Source: Halosegnis marinus
Lineage (GTDB): Archaea; Halobacteriota; Halobacteria; Halobacteriales; Haloarculaceae
Length of the DNA: 64,000 nucleotides
Reading direction: 5' to 3'
Assembly (NCBI RefSeq): GCF_029338355.1
Contig: NZ_CP119802.1
Location: forward strand, 186,001 to 250,000
Shown: one piece after another, positions 15,776-23,358 of the stretch
Layout: each line of letters begins with the position of its first letter
How positions within the stretch are numbered: the first letter of the stretch is position 1
Notes under the pieces: generated by a model
Seen by the model: the letters and a program-made list of their open reading frames with translations, nothing else
What the model was told of the DNA's origin: nothing
Databases searched by the model: none
Translations under genes and position numbers: made by a program

Positions 15776-16852
15776 TCATCGAGAGGTGGGGAATCGGGGG
15801 CAGTTGGCCGCGGTCTCCATCATCTCGTCGCGAGCCGCCTGCTCCCGTTCGGCACCGTACTCGTCGTCCCCCTCGGCGTACGCGCGGACGGCCTGCTCGA
15901 AGTAGCGACTGCCGCGGCGGTTGCCGCTCCCGCGACAGAAATATGGGTCGTAAAGCGCCCGGAAGAACCCGTACGGGTCGTTGTTCCGTAGCGCCGCGGC
16001 GTTCTCGTACGCGCGGTAGTACAGCGGTTGTGCGGTCTCGAACCGACTTGCGGCACCCTCCCAGTCCGCCTCCTCGAAGCGCCGGATTCCGGCCTCTAGT
16101 TCGGCCTCGCCCGCGGTGAACCCCTGCTCGGCGAGACCGAGCTTATTGAACTCCCACGGTGCCTCCCGAGCGAGCACGTCGACCCGCTCCCACCTCGTCG
16201 GCCGGAATCCATCGACGTCGGGCGAGCCGGTAGCCTCCAGGCTCAATACGCCGTCGTGGAGCTCCTCAGCGGGACCTTCCCACCGCTCGGGCGTGGAGAT
16301 GACGTCGTCGATGTAGTCCAGTGCCTCCGGGGTGTTCCCCTGTTGCCAGGACCGGAGCCCGGCCCAGACGCCGTGATACGAGAGGTAAACCTCTGGCACG
16401 AGGTTCGCGGCACCACGGGCTATAACGGTGCCACTCAACAGCGCGTTCGCGTCGCCCCGCACCGAAGTCGACTCGGGGGCCGCCTCCTTCGCCGTGCGGG
16501 CCGCCTCGGCCGCGCTTTCGGCGGCGGCGATGACTGGCTCCGGTTCGAAGGCGTCAAGCGATTCGAAGTCGATCGGGATCCGTCTGTTCTCGACGTCGTA
16601 GAGGTTCGCCCCACGGAGGTCCCGAAACGCTCCGCGGAGGTCGGTTCGGGCGGAGGCGAGGGCGTCACGCGCCGTACCCGGGACCGTCGGTGTCGCGGTC
16701 GCAGTCGGGTCGTCAGTCGCGGTGGTCGTATGTGTCTCGGTTTCGAGCCCGTCGGTCGGGTCGGCCGTCGTGTCGGTACAGCCGGCGAGGACGGCAGCGA
16801 CGCCGCCGGTCGCGGCGAGCAACCGTCGTCGGGTGGGGGTGGTATCGGTCAT
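15776..16852 (-). CDS. Exported lipoprotein with helical repeat-like domain
   Basis: A 358-residue predicted lipoprotein. The N-terminus MTDTTPTRRRLLAATGGVAAVLAGCTDT has twin arginines followed by a lipobox (LAGC), typical of haloarchaeal Tat-exported lipoproteins. A Thr-rich spacer (about 28-60) precedes a long alpha-helical domain. The part LGLAEQGFTAGEAELEAGIRRFEEADWEGAASRFETAQPLYYRAYENA looks like paired helices of TPR type, though I cannot confirm repeats. Two cysteines (about 312 and 350) lie in the C-terminal region. It is preceded by the PKD gene (13-nt gap) and followed by the CAP gene (67-nt gap), and is probably one operon. Confidence 0.75.
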   Translation of the reverse strand: MTDTTPTRRRLLAATGGVAAVLAGCTDTTADPTDGLETETHTTTATDDPTATATPTVPGTARDALASARTDLRGAFRDLRGANLYDVENRRIPIDFESLDAFEPEPVIAAAESAAEAARTAKEAAPESTSVRGDANALLSGTVIARGAANLVPEVYLSYHGVWAGLRSWQQGNTPEALDYIDDVISTPERWEGPAEELHDGVLSLEATGSPDVDGFRPTRWERVDVLAREAPWEFNKLGLAEQGFTAGEAELEAGIRRFEEADWEGAASRFETAQPLYYRAYENAAALRNNDPYGFFRALYDPYFCRGSGNRRGSRYFEQAVRAYAEGDDEYGAEREQAARDEMMETAANCPRFPTSR

Positions 16853-16865
16853 TGTTGGGGGGTCG

Positions 16866-19082
16866 TCATATCGAGAGCCGCGCGGTGAACTCCTCGCGGT
16901 AGTCGTCCGTCGATTGGTCGGCCGAGCGGCTGACGCTGCCGTCGCTCGTGTCGGCGTCCCGCTGTCCGTTCGTGCCGCCGGGGTCGGCCGAAGCGGCATC
17001 CGGGGTCGCGTCCGGCGGGTCGGGCGACGTCGGCGCCGTCTCGCCGACAGTTCGACCGGACCCACCTTGCAATACGCCGCTGGGGTCGTTGGTCGCAGCG
17101 GCGGAACCCCCGTGTTCGTCGCTCGCGGGTTCCGCCGTCGTGTCCGCAGTCCGCCCGTTCGCACCGCGGAGCTGGTTTCCGGTCCCGCCGCCCGGAGCGG
17201 CGGTATCGCTGCCGGAACCGTTCACCCCGTCGTTGTCGAACCGGCGGTTCCAGTCGATGATATTGATCGTTCCGTCGCCGGTCAGGTCACTACGGACGGT
17301 CTCTCCGTTCCTGCTGTACGGGTCGAGCGGGTCGCTGGCATCGCTCGTGGGGTCGGTCCGCTCGGATACTTCGGGGTTCGACCCCGGCTCGTTGTCCGTG
17401 AGACCGTTACAGGCCATACACTCTCGGGCCGGGTCCGAAGCCGCTCCCGTCTCTGTCTCGTTGTTCCACTGGGAGTCGGTCCGTACCCACGTGACGTCGT
17501 AGTCACCGACCGTTCCGGACCAGTCGAGCGCGACCTGTTGCTGCGTCCACGATTCACCCCACGAGGCACGGCAGCCACCGGAGGGGGCGTTCCGTTCCCG
17601 CTGGGACGGGGCGGTGTAGAAGCAACGAACATCTGTTTGCCGAACTATCGAACCGCCTTCCGTCGTACTCAGTCGGATCCTGTCGCTCGCGGAGGCGCCG
17701 TCGTCGTCCGTCACGTTGACGACCACGACGATGTCCCCGCCGGCTTCCGGGACCGTAACCGTCCGACCCGGCGTCCATTCGACATCGACGACCCGGCCGT
17801 CGGAGTCGGAGGCCTCCGCCGTCAGCGTCACCTCCTCGCCGGGCGAGATATCGCCGGGGTCGCGGATATCCACGCGGGGCGGGTCGTTCCGGTCCGTCGT
17901 GTTCAGGACGACCTCGACGGTGTGGGTGTCGGAGACGACCCGGCCGCGAACGGTCGTCGTGACTGTCAGGGTGTAGTTGCCGGGCTCGGTCCACGTCCGG
18001 GAGACCGTCGCGCCGGTCCCGCCGTCGTCCCACGAGAGCGTCGCGCCGTCGGGGACGTCGTTCCCTTGGACGGCGAACGTCCCCGTCATGCCGGCGTGGA
18101 GTTCGGTCGGTCCCTCTATCTCCAGCGACGGGTCGAGCACCTCGACGGTGAGCGTGTCGCTCGCGGTCTCGCCGCGTGCGCTCGTCGACGCGGAGACGGT
18201 GTAGGTGCCGGCCGTCGCCCAGGTACGGGTGACGCGGGTGCCGCTGCCGGCGCCGTCCCACCGAATCGCGGCGCCGTCGGGGATGGCGCCCGTCGTCGCG
18301 GTGTAGTCGGCCGCGTCGCCGGCGAGGACGGTCGTCGGCCCGTCAAGGGTCAGCGATGGGGACGGTGCCGGCTCCGGAGTCCGCGAGTCGGACGTGGTCG
18401 GAGCGGGGTCGGTGTTCGTTTCGGCCGTGGCCGAGGGCGTCCCCGTCGGCTCCGCGGGCGTCACGTCGAGGGTGTCCGTCGCGGTCCGGCCGTTCTCGTC
18501 GCGGACGGTCACCGTCAGCGTGCGCGGGACGGAGGAATCGAAGGCCCGGGAGAGCGTGTCGGGCCCTGTGCCCGTGTCGCGGCGGGCGAGGCGCTGGCCG
18601 TCGAGCGACCAGGTCACGGACGCGACGGGGGCGTCGCCGGCGGCGACGGCGGCGGTGTAGGTCGCGCGCTCGCCGACCGTCGGTGTCGTCTCGCCCGAGA
18701 GGGAGACGCTCGGTCCCTCGGGCGGCGCCTCGACGGCGACGTAGAGCGTATCGGAGCGCGCGGCGCCGTCGTCGTCCGTCACCGTGACCGTCACGGTGTA
18801 GGTGCCGACGGAGTCGGCGACGAACGACGTGCGCGCACAGCCCGCGCAGTCGGGGGACACCGCCGTCCCGTCGGGCGCCTCGATACGCCACGCGTAGTCG
18901 GTCAGTTCGCCGTCGGGGTCCCGCGAGCCGCCGGCGTCGAGCGCGACGCTCGCGCCCTGCCGGACGGTCTGATCGAGACCCGCGTCGGGGAGCGGGGGGT
19001 CGTTCTGGGGGGTGGACGCCGTCGCCATGGCCGGGAGCGTGACGAGGAGCACGCAGATGGCGACGGCCGCCTGCGTCCTCAT
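16866..19082 (-). CDS. Secreted multi-PKD-domain protein with dockerin-like calcium motif
   Basis: A 738-residue exported protein. A Sec-type signal peptide (1-23, MRTQAAVAICVLLVTLPAMATA) is followed by a classical PKD domain (about 34-115: VALDAGGSRDPDGELTDYAWRIEAP...VTVTVTDDDGA). Further Ig/PKD-like modules follow, and another PKD (VDIRDPGDISPGEEVTLTAEASDSDG) lies near 400-480. A Cys-containing segment follows, then DLTGDGTINIIDWNRRFDND, which resembles one dockerin/EF-hand calcium loop. The Ser/Thr/Asp-rich tail has no membrane anchor. It is the first gene of the secreted run; a TATA-like CTTACAAG (minus strand, about 19105-19112) lies 24-30 nt upstream. It may bind partners on the cell surface. 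Confidence 0.8.
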   Translation of the reverse strand: MRTQAAVAICVLLVTLPAMATASTPQNDPPLPDAGLDQTVRQGASVALDAGGSRDPDGELTDYAWRIEAPDGTAVSPDCAGCARTSFVADSVGTYTVTVTVTDDDGAARSDTLYVAVEAPPEGPSVSLSGETTPTVGERATYTAAVAAGDAPVASVTWSLDGQRLARRDTGTGPDTLSRAFDSSVPRTLTVTVRDENGRTATDTLDVTPAEPTGTPSATAETNTDPAPTTSDSRTPEPAPSPSLTLDGPTTVLAGDAADYTATTGAIPDGAAIRWDGAGSGTRVTRTWATAGTYTVSASTSARGETASDTLTVEVLDPSLEIEGPTELHAGMTGTFAVQGNDVPDGATLSWDDGGTGATVSRTWTEPGNYTLTVTTTVRGRVVSDTHTVEVVLNTTDRNDPPRVDIRDPGDISPGEEVTLTAEASDSDGRVVDVEWTPGRTVTVPEAGGDIVVVVNVTDDDGASASDRIRLSTTEGGSIVRQTDVRCFYTAPSQRERNAPSGGCRASWGESWTQQQVALDWSGTVGDYDVTWVRTDSQWNNETETGAASDPARECMACNGLTDNEPGSNPEVSERTDPTSDASDPLDPYSRNGETVRSDLTGDGTINIIDWNRRFDNDGVNGSGSDTAAPGGGTGNQLRGANGRTADTTAEPASDEHGGSAAATNDPSGVLQGGSGRTVGETAPTSPDPPDATPDAASADPGGTNGQRDADTSDGSVSRSADQSTDDYREEFTARLSI

Positions 19083-19130
19083 GACAGGTCTGCGTCCCTA
19101 CGTACTTGTAAGCCTTAGCTATTTTACACG

Positions 19131-19135
19131 AAAAA
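19131..19135 (-). terminator. Poly-T tract after hisD
   Basis: AAAAA on the plus strand is a run of five T on the minus strand, 22-26 nt past the hisD stop codon. Archaeal transcription commonly ends at such T runs. Evidence is positional. Confidence 0.45.
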
Positions 19136-19156
19136 CATCGCCGGGGGCGGCCGGGG

Positions 19157-20434
19157 TCAGTCGCCGTCCTCGAACCGCTTCCGGACGCTCTCGGCGTGGG
19201 CCTCCAGTCCCTCGGCCTCGGCGAGCGCGACGACGGTGTCGGCGATGCCGTCGAGCGCGTCGCGGTCGAGCCGCTGGACGGTCTGGGAGACGAGGAAGTG
19301 GTCGACCGAGAGACCGCCCGTCGTCTTCGCGAGGCCGCCCGTCGGGAGGACGTGGTTCGGCCCGGCGGCGTAGTCGCCCGCCGCGACGGGCGAGTACGGG
19401 CCGAGGAAGACGCTGCCCCCCGCGCCGACGCGGTCGAGCAGGTCCTCGTCGTCCTCGGCCTGAATCGAGAGGTGTTCGGCGGCGTACTCGGAGGCGAACA
19501 GCACCGCCTCGGGCATCGAGCGTGTCGTGAGCACGCCGGAGGCGTCGTTGTCGAGCGCCTCGCGGATGGTGTCGGCGCGGTCGCGCTCGCCGGCCTGCGC
19601 CTCGCAGGCGTCGGCGACCGCGGCGGCGAGCGCCTCGTCGGGGGTGACGGCGACGACGGAGGCGTTCGGGTCGTGTTCGGCCTGCGCGACGAGGTCCGCG
19701 GCAACGACCTCGGGGTCGGCGGTCGCGTCGGCGAGCACGAGCACCTCGGAGGGGCCGGCGAGGAAGTCTATCTCGCAGTCGGCGCGTACCTCGGCCTTCG
19801 CGGCGGTGACGAAGCGGTTGCCCGGGCCGACGATCTTCTGCACGCGGTTCACCGTCTCGGTGCCGTACGCGAGCGCGGCGACGGCCTGTGCGCCCCCGAC
19901 CTGGAACACCGCGTCCGCGCCGGCGACGTGAATCGCGGCGAGCGTCGCGTCGTTGAGGTTCTCGGCGGGCGGGGTGGCGACGGCGACGTGGTCGACACCC
20001 GCGACCTTCGCCGGAATCACGGTCATCAACGCCGAGGACGGGTAGGCGGCGGTGCCGCCGGGGACGTACGCGCCGACCCGTTCGAGCGGGCGGAAGCGCC
20101 GCCCGAGTTCGCGCCCGTCGAAGTCGCGCGTCCAGTTCTCGGGGAGTTGGGCCTCGTGGAACTCGCGGACGTTCGCCGCGGCGCGCTCGACGTGTTCGCG
20201 GAGGTCGTCGTCGAGGCGGTCGTACGCGCGCTCGGCCTCGTCGGTCACGTCGATGTTGCCGACCGAGACGCCGTCGAACTCCTCGGCGAACTCCCGGAGC
20301 GCGACGTCGCCCTCGTCGCGGACCCGGCCGACGATGTCGGCGGCGGTCTCGCGGGCGGCGTCGACGCCGGCGTCGCGGTCGAACAGCGCCGCCCGCTCGT
20401 CCGGCGAGAGGTCGGCGACGGCTCTGACGTTCAT
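19157..20434 (-). CDS. hisD: Histidinol dehydrogenase
   Basis: A 425-residue zinc enzyme that oxidises L-histidinol to L-histidine with two NAD+, the last step of histidine synthesis. Family blocks are easy to see: RPLERVGAYVPGGTAAYPSSALMTVIPAKVAGV (about 115-147), KIVGPGNRFVTAAKAEVRADCEIDFLAGPSEVLVLAD (about 215-251), QAEHDPNASVVAVT and LSIQAEDDEDLLDRVGAGGSVFLGPYSPVAAGDYAAGPNHVLPT. The length is normal. It stands alone, diverging from the metal transporter. Its own TATA-like TTTTTCG lies about 25 nt upstream. Confidence 0.96.
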   Translation of the reverse strand: MNVRAVADLSPDERAALFDRDAGVDAARETAADIVGRVRDEGDVALREFAEEFDGVSVGNIDVTDEAERAYDRLDDDLREHVERAAANVREFHEAQLPENWTRDFDGRELGRRFRPLERVGAYVPGGTAAYPSSALMTVIPAKVAGVDHVAVATPPAENLNDATLAAIHVAGADAVFQVGGAQAVAALAYGTETVNRVQKIVGPGNRFVTAAKAEVRADCEIDFLAGPSEVLVLADATADPEVVAADLVAQAEHDPNASVVAVTPDEALAAAVADACEAQAGERDRADTIREALDNDASGVLTTRSMPEAVLFASEYAAEHLSIQAEDDEDLLDRVGAGGSVFLGPYSPVAAGDYAAGPNHVLPTGGLAKTTGGLSVDHFLVSQTVQRLDRDALDGIADTVVALAEAEGLEAHAESVRKRFEDGD

Positions 20435-20495
20435 ACCCGCGCTGGGTGCGCGCCGCGAAAAACGGTTTCCATGCCGCGACAGGCGGTCGCAACAG

Positions 20496-20502
20496 CTATA
20501 TT
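20496..20502 (+). promoter_or_regulatory. TATA-like element before the metal transporter
   Basis: CTATATT (20496-20502) lies 27-33 nt before the ATG of the 12-codon leader at 20529. It is about 60 nt before the transporter's GTG. The spacing fits a transcript starting at or just before 20529, so the transporter would be read from a message that begins with the leader. Confidence 0.55.
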
Positions 20503-20509
20503 GCTCGCT

Positions 20510-20537
20510 TCTAAACTAAGGATTAGATATGTCTAAT
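20510..20537. promoter_or_regulatory. Overlapping DtxR-type operators
   Basis: ATTAGATATGTCTAAT (20522-20537) is an inverted repeat with 6-bp arms. TCTAA at 20510-20514 pairs with the same TTAGA at 20523-20527, giving a second, overlapping inverted arrangement. Half-sites of the TTAGR/YCTAA type are typical of DtxR/IdeR/MntR-family repressors. The site lies between the TATA element and the first start codon, a position that would block transcription. A DtxR-family regulator is encoded next to the transporter (21870). Confidence 0.65.
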
Positions 20538-20567
20538 TCATCGGCGGGGCGTGACGTCCCGTGGTGA
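20529..20567 (+). CDS. 12-codon leader ORF overlapping the transporter start
   Basis: ATG at 20529 opens MSNSSAGRDVPW and stops with TGA at 20565-20567. The stop overlaps the second of two GTG codons of the transporter (GTGA at 20564). The ATG has a TATA-like element at leaderless distance, whereas the transporter GTG has no Shine-Dalgarno sequence. Translation could begin here and re-start at GTG. This is an inference from layout; the peptide itself has no recognisable function. A very similar layout occurs at 42188. Confidence 0.35.
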   Translation: MSNSSAGRDVPW

Positions 20568-21799
20568 CCGCGGCCGAGGCCGTCGATATCGCGCTGGTGT
20601 CGATGCGCGACGGCTACGTACAGGTGTCGGCGTTCGTCGCCGTCACCGTCCTGCTGTTCGGCCTGATCCAGTACCGGACCGGCGGCGCGCTCCTGCGCAC
20701 CATCGAGGAGAACGAGCGGTACGGCCCCGTGTTCGGCGCGCTGATGGGCCTGACGCCCGGCTGTGGCGGCGCTATCGTGATGATGCCGCTGTACGTCCGG
20801 GGGACGGTCTCGTTCGGGACCGTCGTCGCGACGCTGATGGCGACCGCCGGCGACTCGGCGTTCGTCATCCTCGCGCTCGCGCCCGAGGCCGCGCTCTACT
20901 CGTACGCGCTGGCGTTCGCCGCGGCCATCGTCTTCGGCTACGCCATCGACCGGTTCGGCCTCGGCGTCGGTCGCGTTGACGACGCCGTGGCGCGCCTCTC
21001 CCCGGCCACGACGGACGGGGGCGTCGTGGAGACCGCGGGCGTCGCCGGCAACCCCGGCCACGAGTACGGCACGGACGGCCCGGTCCACACCCACGAGAGC
21101 GGCCCCGACCACGAGTCGCGCGTGCTGACGCCGCTGTCGCACGCCGCCCACGTCGTGTGGTGGGTCGCGGCCGTCGCCGCGCTCGTCCTCGGCATCACCT
21201 ACCTCGTCCGCGGCGCCCCCGACGTGGCGTTCACGTTCGGACTCGGCTTCGACGGCCTGTTCACGGTCGTCGGACTCGTCGGCACCGGCCTCTCGGTGTA
21301 TCTCTACGGCGTCGGCCGCCACTACATCGGCGAGGGCTCCGTGGGCCGCGTGCGCGAGTCGTTCGCGAGCGCGTACGAGACGTTCCAGCACGCCGCGATG
21401 GAGACCTCCTTCGTCACGGTCTGGGTCATCGTCGCCTACCTCGTCTACGAGTACGCCATCGTCCTGACCGGGTTCGACGTGGCCGCGGCCGCGGCGGCCG
21501 CCGGCCTGCTCGCGCCCGTCGGCGGCGCGCTCATCGGCCTGATACCCGGCTGCGGCCCGCAGATCGTCCTCGCGTCCGTCTACGCGCAGGGCGGCATCCC
21601 CTTCTCGGCGCTGACGGCCAACGCCATCAGCCAGGACGGGGACGCGCTGTTCCCGCTCATCGCCATCGACAAGAAGGCCGCCGTGGTCGCCAGCATCTAC
21701 ACGACGATACCCGCGATACTCGTGGGCGTGGGGCTGGCGCTCGTCTGGGGCCCCGTGTTCGGCCTGCCGGAGTTCGGCTTCGGGGTGCTCGGCCCGTGA
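20561..21799 (+). CDS. Predicted manganese transporter (ArsP_2-type membrane protein)
   Basis: A 412-residue integral membrane protein with about ten hydrophobic segments. It consists of two related halves, each with a re-entrant signature: LTPGCGGAIVMMPLYVRG (about 65-82) and LIPGCGPQIVLASVYAQGG (about 326-344). A histidine-rich cytosolic loop between the halves (GHEYGTDGPVHTHESGPDHES, about 165-186) could bind metal. This matches the putative manganese transporter family related to arsenic permease ArsP. The adjacent DtxR-family regulator and DtxR-like operator support metal-ion homeostasis, most likely export. The start is GTG 20561 or 20564; no ATG is available in frame near the N-terminus. 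Confidence 0.78.
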   Translation: MVTAAEAVDIALVSMRDGYVQVSAFVAVTVLLFGLIQYRTGGALLRTIEENERYGPVFGALMGLTPGCGGAIVMMPLYVRGTVSFGTVVATLMATAGDSAFVILALAPEAALYSYALAFAAAIVFGYAIDRFGLGVGRVDDAVARLSPATTDGGVVETAGVAGNPGHEYGTDGPVHTHESGPDHESRVLTPLSHAAHVVWWVAAVAALVLGITYLVRGAPDVAFTFGLGFDGLFTVVGLVGTGLSVYLYGVGRHYIGEGSVGRVRESFASAYETFQHAAMETSFVTVWVIVAYLVYEYAIVLTGFDVAAAAAAAGLLAPVGGALIGLIPGCGPQIVLASVYAQGGIPFSALTANAISQDGDALFPLIAIDKKAAVVASIYTTIPAILVGVGLALVWGPVFGLPEFGFGVLGP

Positions 21800-21869
21800 C
21801 GCGGCCGCTCGACGGCCGCCTCCGCCGGTGTAAAGACCTATTCCGCGGGGGGCGGTAGGGGGAGCACGC

Positions 21870-22550
21870 ATGCTCAGCGCCGTGATGGAGGACTACATCA
21901 AGGCGGTGTACACCATCGGGAACGAGACCGGCGAGCGGGTCTCCACCTCGGCGCTGGCCGACTACCTCGACGTGACCCCGCCGACCGTGTCCAGCATGGT
22001 GAAGAAGCTGGAGGAGCGCGGCCTGGTGGACCGCGAGGAGTACAAGGGCGTCACGCTCACCGAGGAGGGCGAGGTCGTCGCGCTCGAGATACTCCGCCAC
22101 CATCGCCTCCTGGAGTCGTTCCTCACGGAGGCGCTCGACTACGACTGGGCGGACGTCCACGACGAGGCCGACCGCCTCGAACACCACGTCTCGGACGAAC
22201 TCACGGACCGCATCGCGGAGGCGCTCGGCCACCCGCTCGCGGACCCGCACGGCGACCCCATCCCGACGCGGGAGCTCGAACTCCCCGACGCGGGCGAGAC
22301 GGCGCGGCTCTCCGCCGCCGAGCGAGGGGAGCGCCTCGTCGTCCGGCGCATCCGCCACCAGGGGGACGAGGAGCTCCGGTATCTCGCGGAGGCGGGCGTC
22401 GAGCCGAACGAGGCGCTCGAAGTGGTTGACGTGGCCCCCTTCGGGATGGTGACGGTCCGGACCGCCGCGGGCGAGCAGTCGCTCCCGGAGGAGATAGCCC
22501 GGCTCATCGAGACGGTGCCCGCCGAGGAGGAGGCGGAGCCGGCGGCCTAA
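21870..22550 (+). CDS. DtxR/MntR-family metal-dependent transcriptional regulator
   Basis: A 226-residue repressor. The winged HTH is at residues 1-70 (MEDYIKAVYTIGNETGERVSTSALADYLDVTPPTVSSMVKKLEERGLVDREEYKGVTLTEEG). The dimerisation/metal domain is at 71-140 (ALEILRHHRLLESFLTEALDYDWADVHDEADRLEHHVSDELTDRI). A FeoA-like SH3 domain (about 145-215) includes GERLVVRRIRHQGDEELRYLAEAGVEPNEALEVVDVAPFGMVTVRT. Conserved His and Glu residues of the metal sites are present. It lies 70 nt after the transporter and probably represses it through the operator at 20510-20537. The stop overlaps the convergent gene by 4 nt. Confidence 0.9.
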   Translation: MLSAVMEDYIKAVYTIGNETGERVSTSALADYLDVTPPTVSSMVKKLEERGLVDREEYKGVTLTEEGEVVALEILRHHRLLESFLTEALDYDWADVHDEADRLEHHVSDELTDRIAEALGHPLADPHGDPIPTRELELPDAGETARLSAAERGERLVVRRIRHQGDEELRYLAEAGVEPNEALEVVDVAPFGMVTVRTAAGEQSLPEEIARLIETVPAEEEAEPAA

Positions 22551-23176
22551 CCCCGGACCCACCAGACCGCGGCGAGCCCGGCGATGACGACCAAGCCGCC
22601 GAGGAAGAAGGCGACGGCGGGGTCCGTGAGACTCAACCCGACCAGCGCCGGGTCGGTCGTTCGCGCGACGCCGTCGGCCGCCTGTGCGGCCGACTCGCCG
22701 GTGTCCGCCGACATCGTGAACACCTCCGCGCCGCCCTGTGCCGTGTCGCGGAGGAACAGCGCCAGCCCGATGGTGAGCGTCCCCAAGAGGAGGTACAGCG
22801 AGAGGACGCGCCCGAGCAGGCGCTCGAACCGCGAGCGGTCGTGGTCGGTCCCGGCGAACAACACGAGCGCCTCGTTGCAGGGTGCGTACACCGTCATCTC
22901 GTTGCCCTTCTCCGAGTAGCCCGTGCCCGCCGGCTCGATGAGGTCCGCGCCCTCCAGCCGGTCGAGGTGGTAGTGGACGTTCTGGAGCGAGGTGCCGACG
23001 ACGCCCCGTATCTCCGGGGGCGTGCGCGGCTGCTCGTATATCGCCTTCAGAATCCCCCGGGCGGTCTCCGAGCCGAGCGCGTCGAACGCGCGCTCGGCGT
23101 CCGACCCCTGGATGTCGAGCACCCGCGGCTCGTCCGGGTCGGGGTCGGCGAACACGCGAGAACCCAACAGTCCCAT
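22547..23176 (-). CDS. ArsR-type HTH regulator with two membrane helices
   Basis: A 209-residue protein: an N-terminal winged helix (about 18-90; LGSETARGILKAIYEQPRTPPEIRGVVGTSLQNVHYHLDRLEGADLIEPAGTGYSEKGNEMTVYAP), then FAGTDHDRSRFERLLGR and two hydrophobic segments (about 123-145 and 185-207). Membrane-anchored ArsR-like regulators of this layout are common in haloarchaea; their signals are mostly unknown. The ATG at 23174-23176 (MGLLGSRVFADPDPDEPRVLDI) is chosen because upstream codons add a Pro/Arg-rich tail with no conservation pattern. The gene faces away from the beta-helix protein. Confidence 0.82.
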   Translation of the reverse strand: MGLLGSRVFADPDPDEPRVLDIQGSDAERAFDALGSETARGILKAIYEQPRTPPEIRGVVGTSLQNVHYHLDRLEGADLIEPAGTGYSEKGNEMTVYAPCNEALVLFAGTDHDRSRFERLLGRVLSLYLLLGTLTIGLALFLRDTAQGGAEVFTMSADTGESAAQAADGVARTTDPALVGLSLTDPAVAFFLGGLVVIAGLAAVWWVRG

Positions 23177-23285
23177 CGGCCCCCAGTAGTCCGTACCGGG
23201 GGAAGCGCGTTTCGGTCGGTCAAACGCGCCTTTGAACGCTTCCCGCGGCGAGCGGGCCGGGGAGGCCCGACCCGGAACACCCACG

Positions 23286-23321
23286 CCGTGGGCGGTGCTC
23301 GCCCCGTGGGCGGTGTTCGCG
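23286..23321. repeat. Two tandem 18-bp direct repeats upstream of the beta-helix gene
   Basis: CCGTGGGCGGTGCTCGCC is followed at once by CCGTGGGCGGTGTTCGCG, 16 of 18 bases identical. They lie in the 182-bp divergent intergenic region, 38 nt before the beta-helix gene. They could be paired activator sites or chance duplication. Confidence 0.6.
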
Positions 23322-23358
23322 CCGGCATGGATATGTGTGCGCCCGGCATCAGGTGGGC

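Noticed and set aside
16866-19082. Possible S-layer or PGF-anchored protein
   Set aside because: There is no C-terminal PGF motif, hydrophobic helix or basic tail; the protein ends in a polar low-complexity region.
20551-20979. GTG-initiated open frame at 20551 as the transporter start
   Set aside because: It is in a different frame from the membrane protein and encodes Arg-rich shadow sequence.
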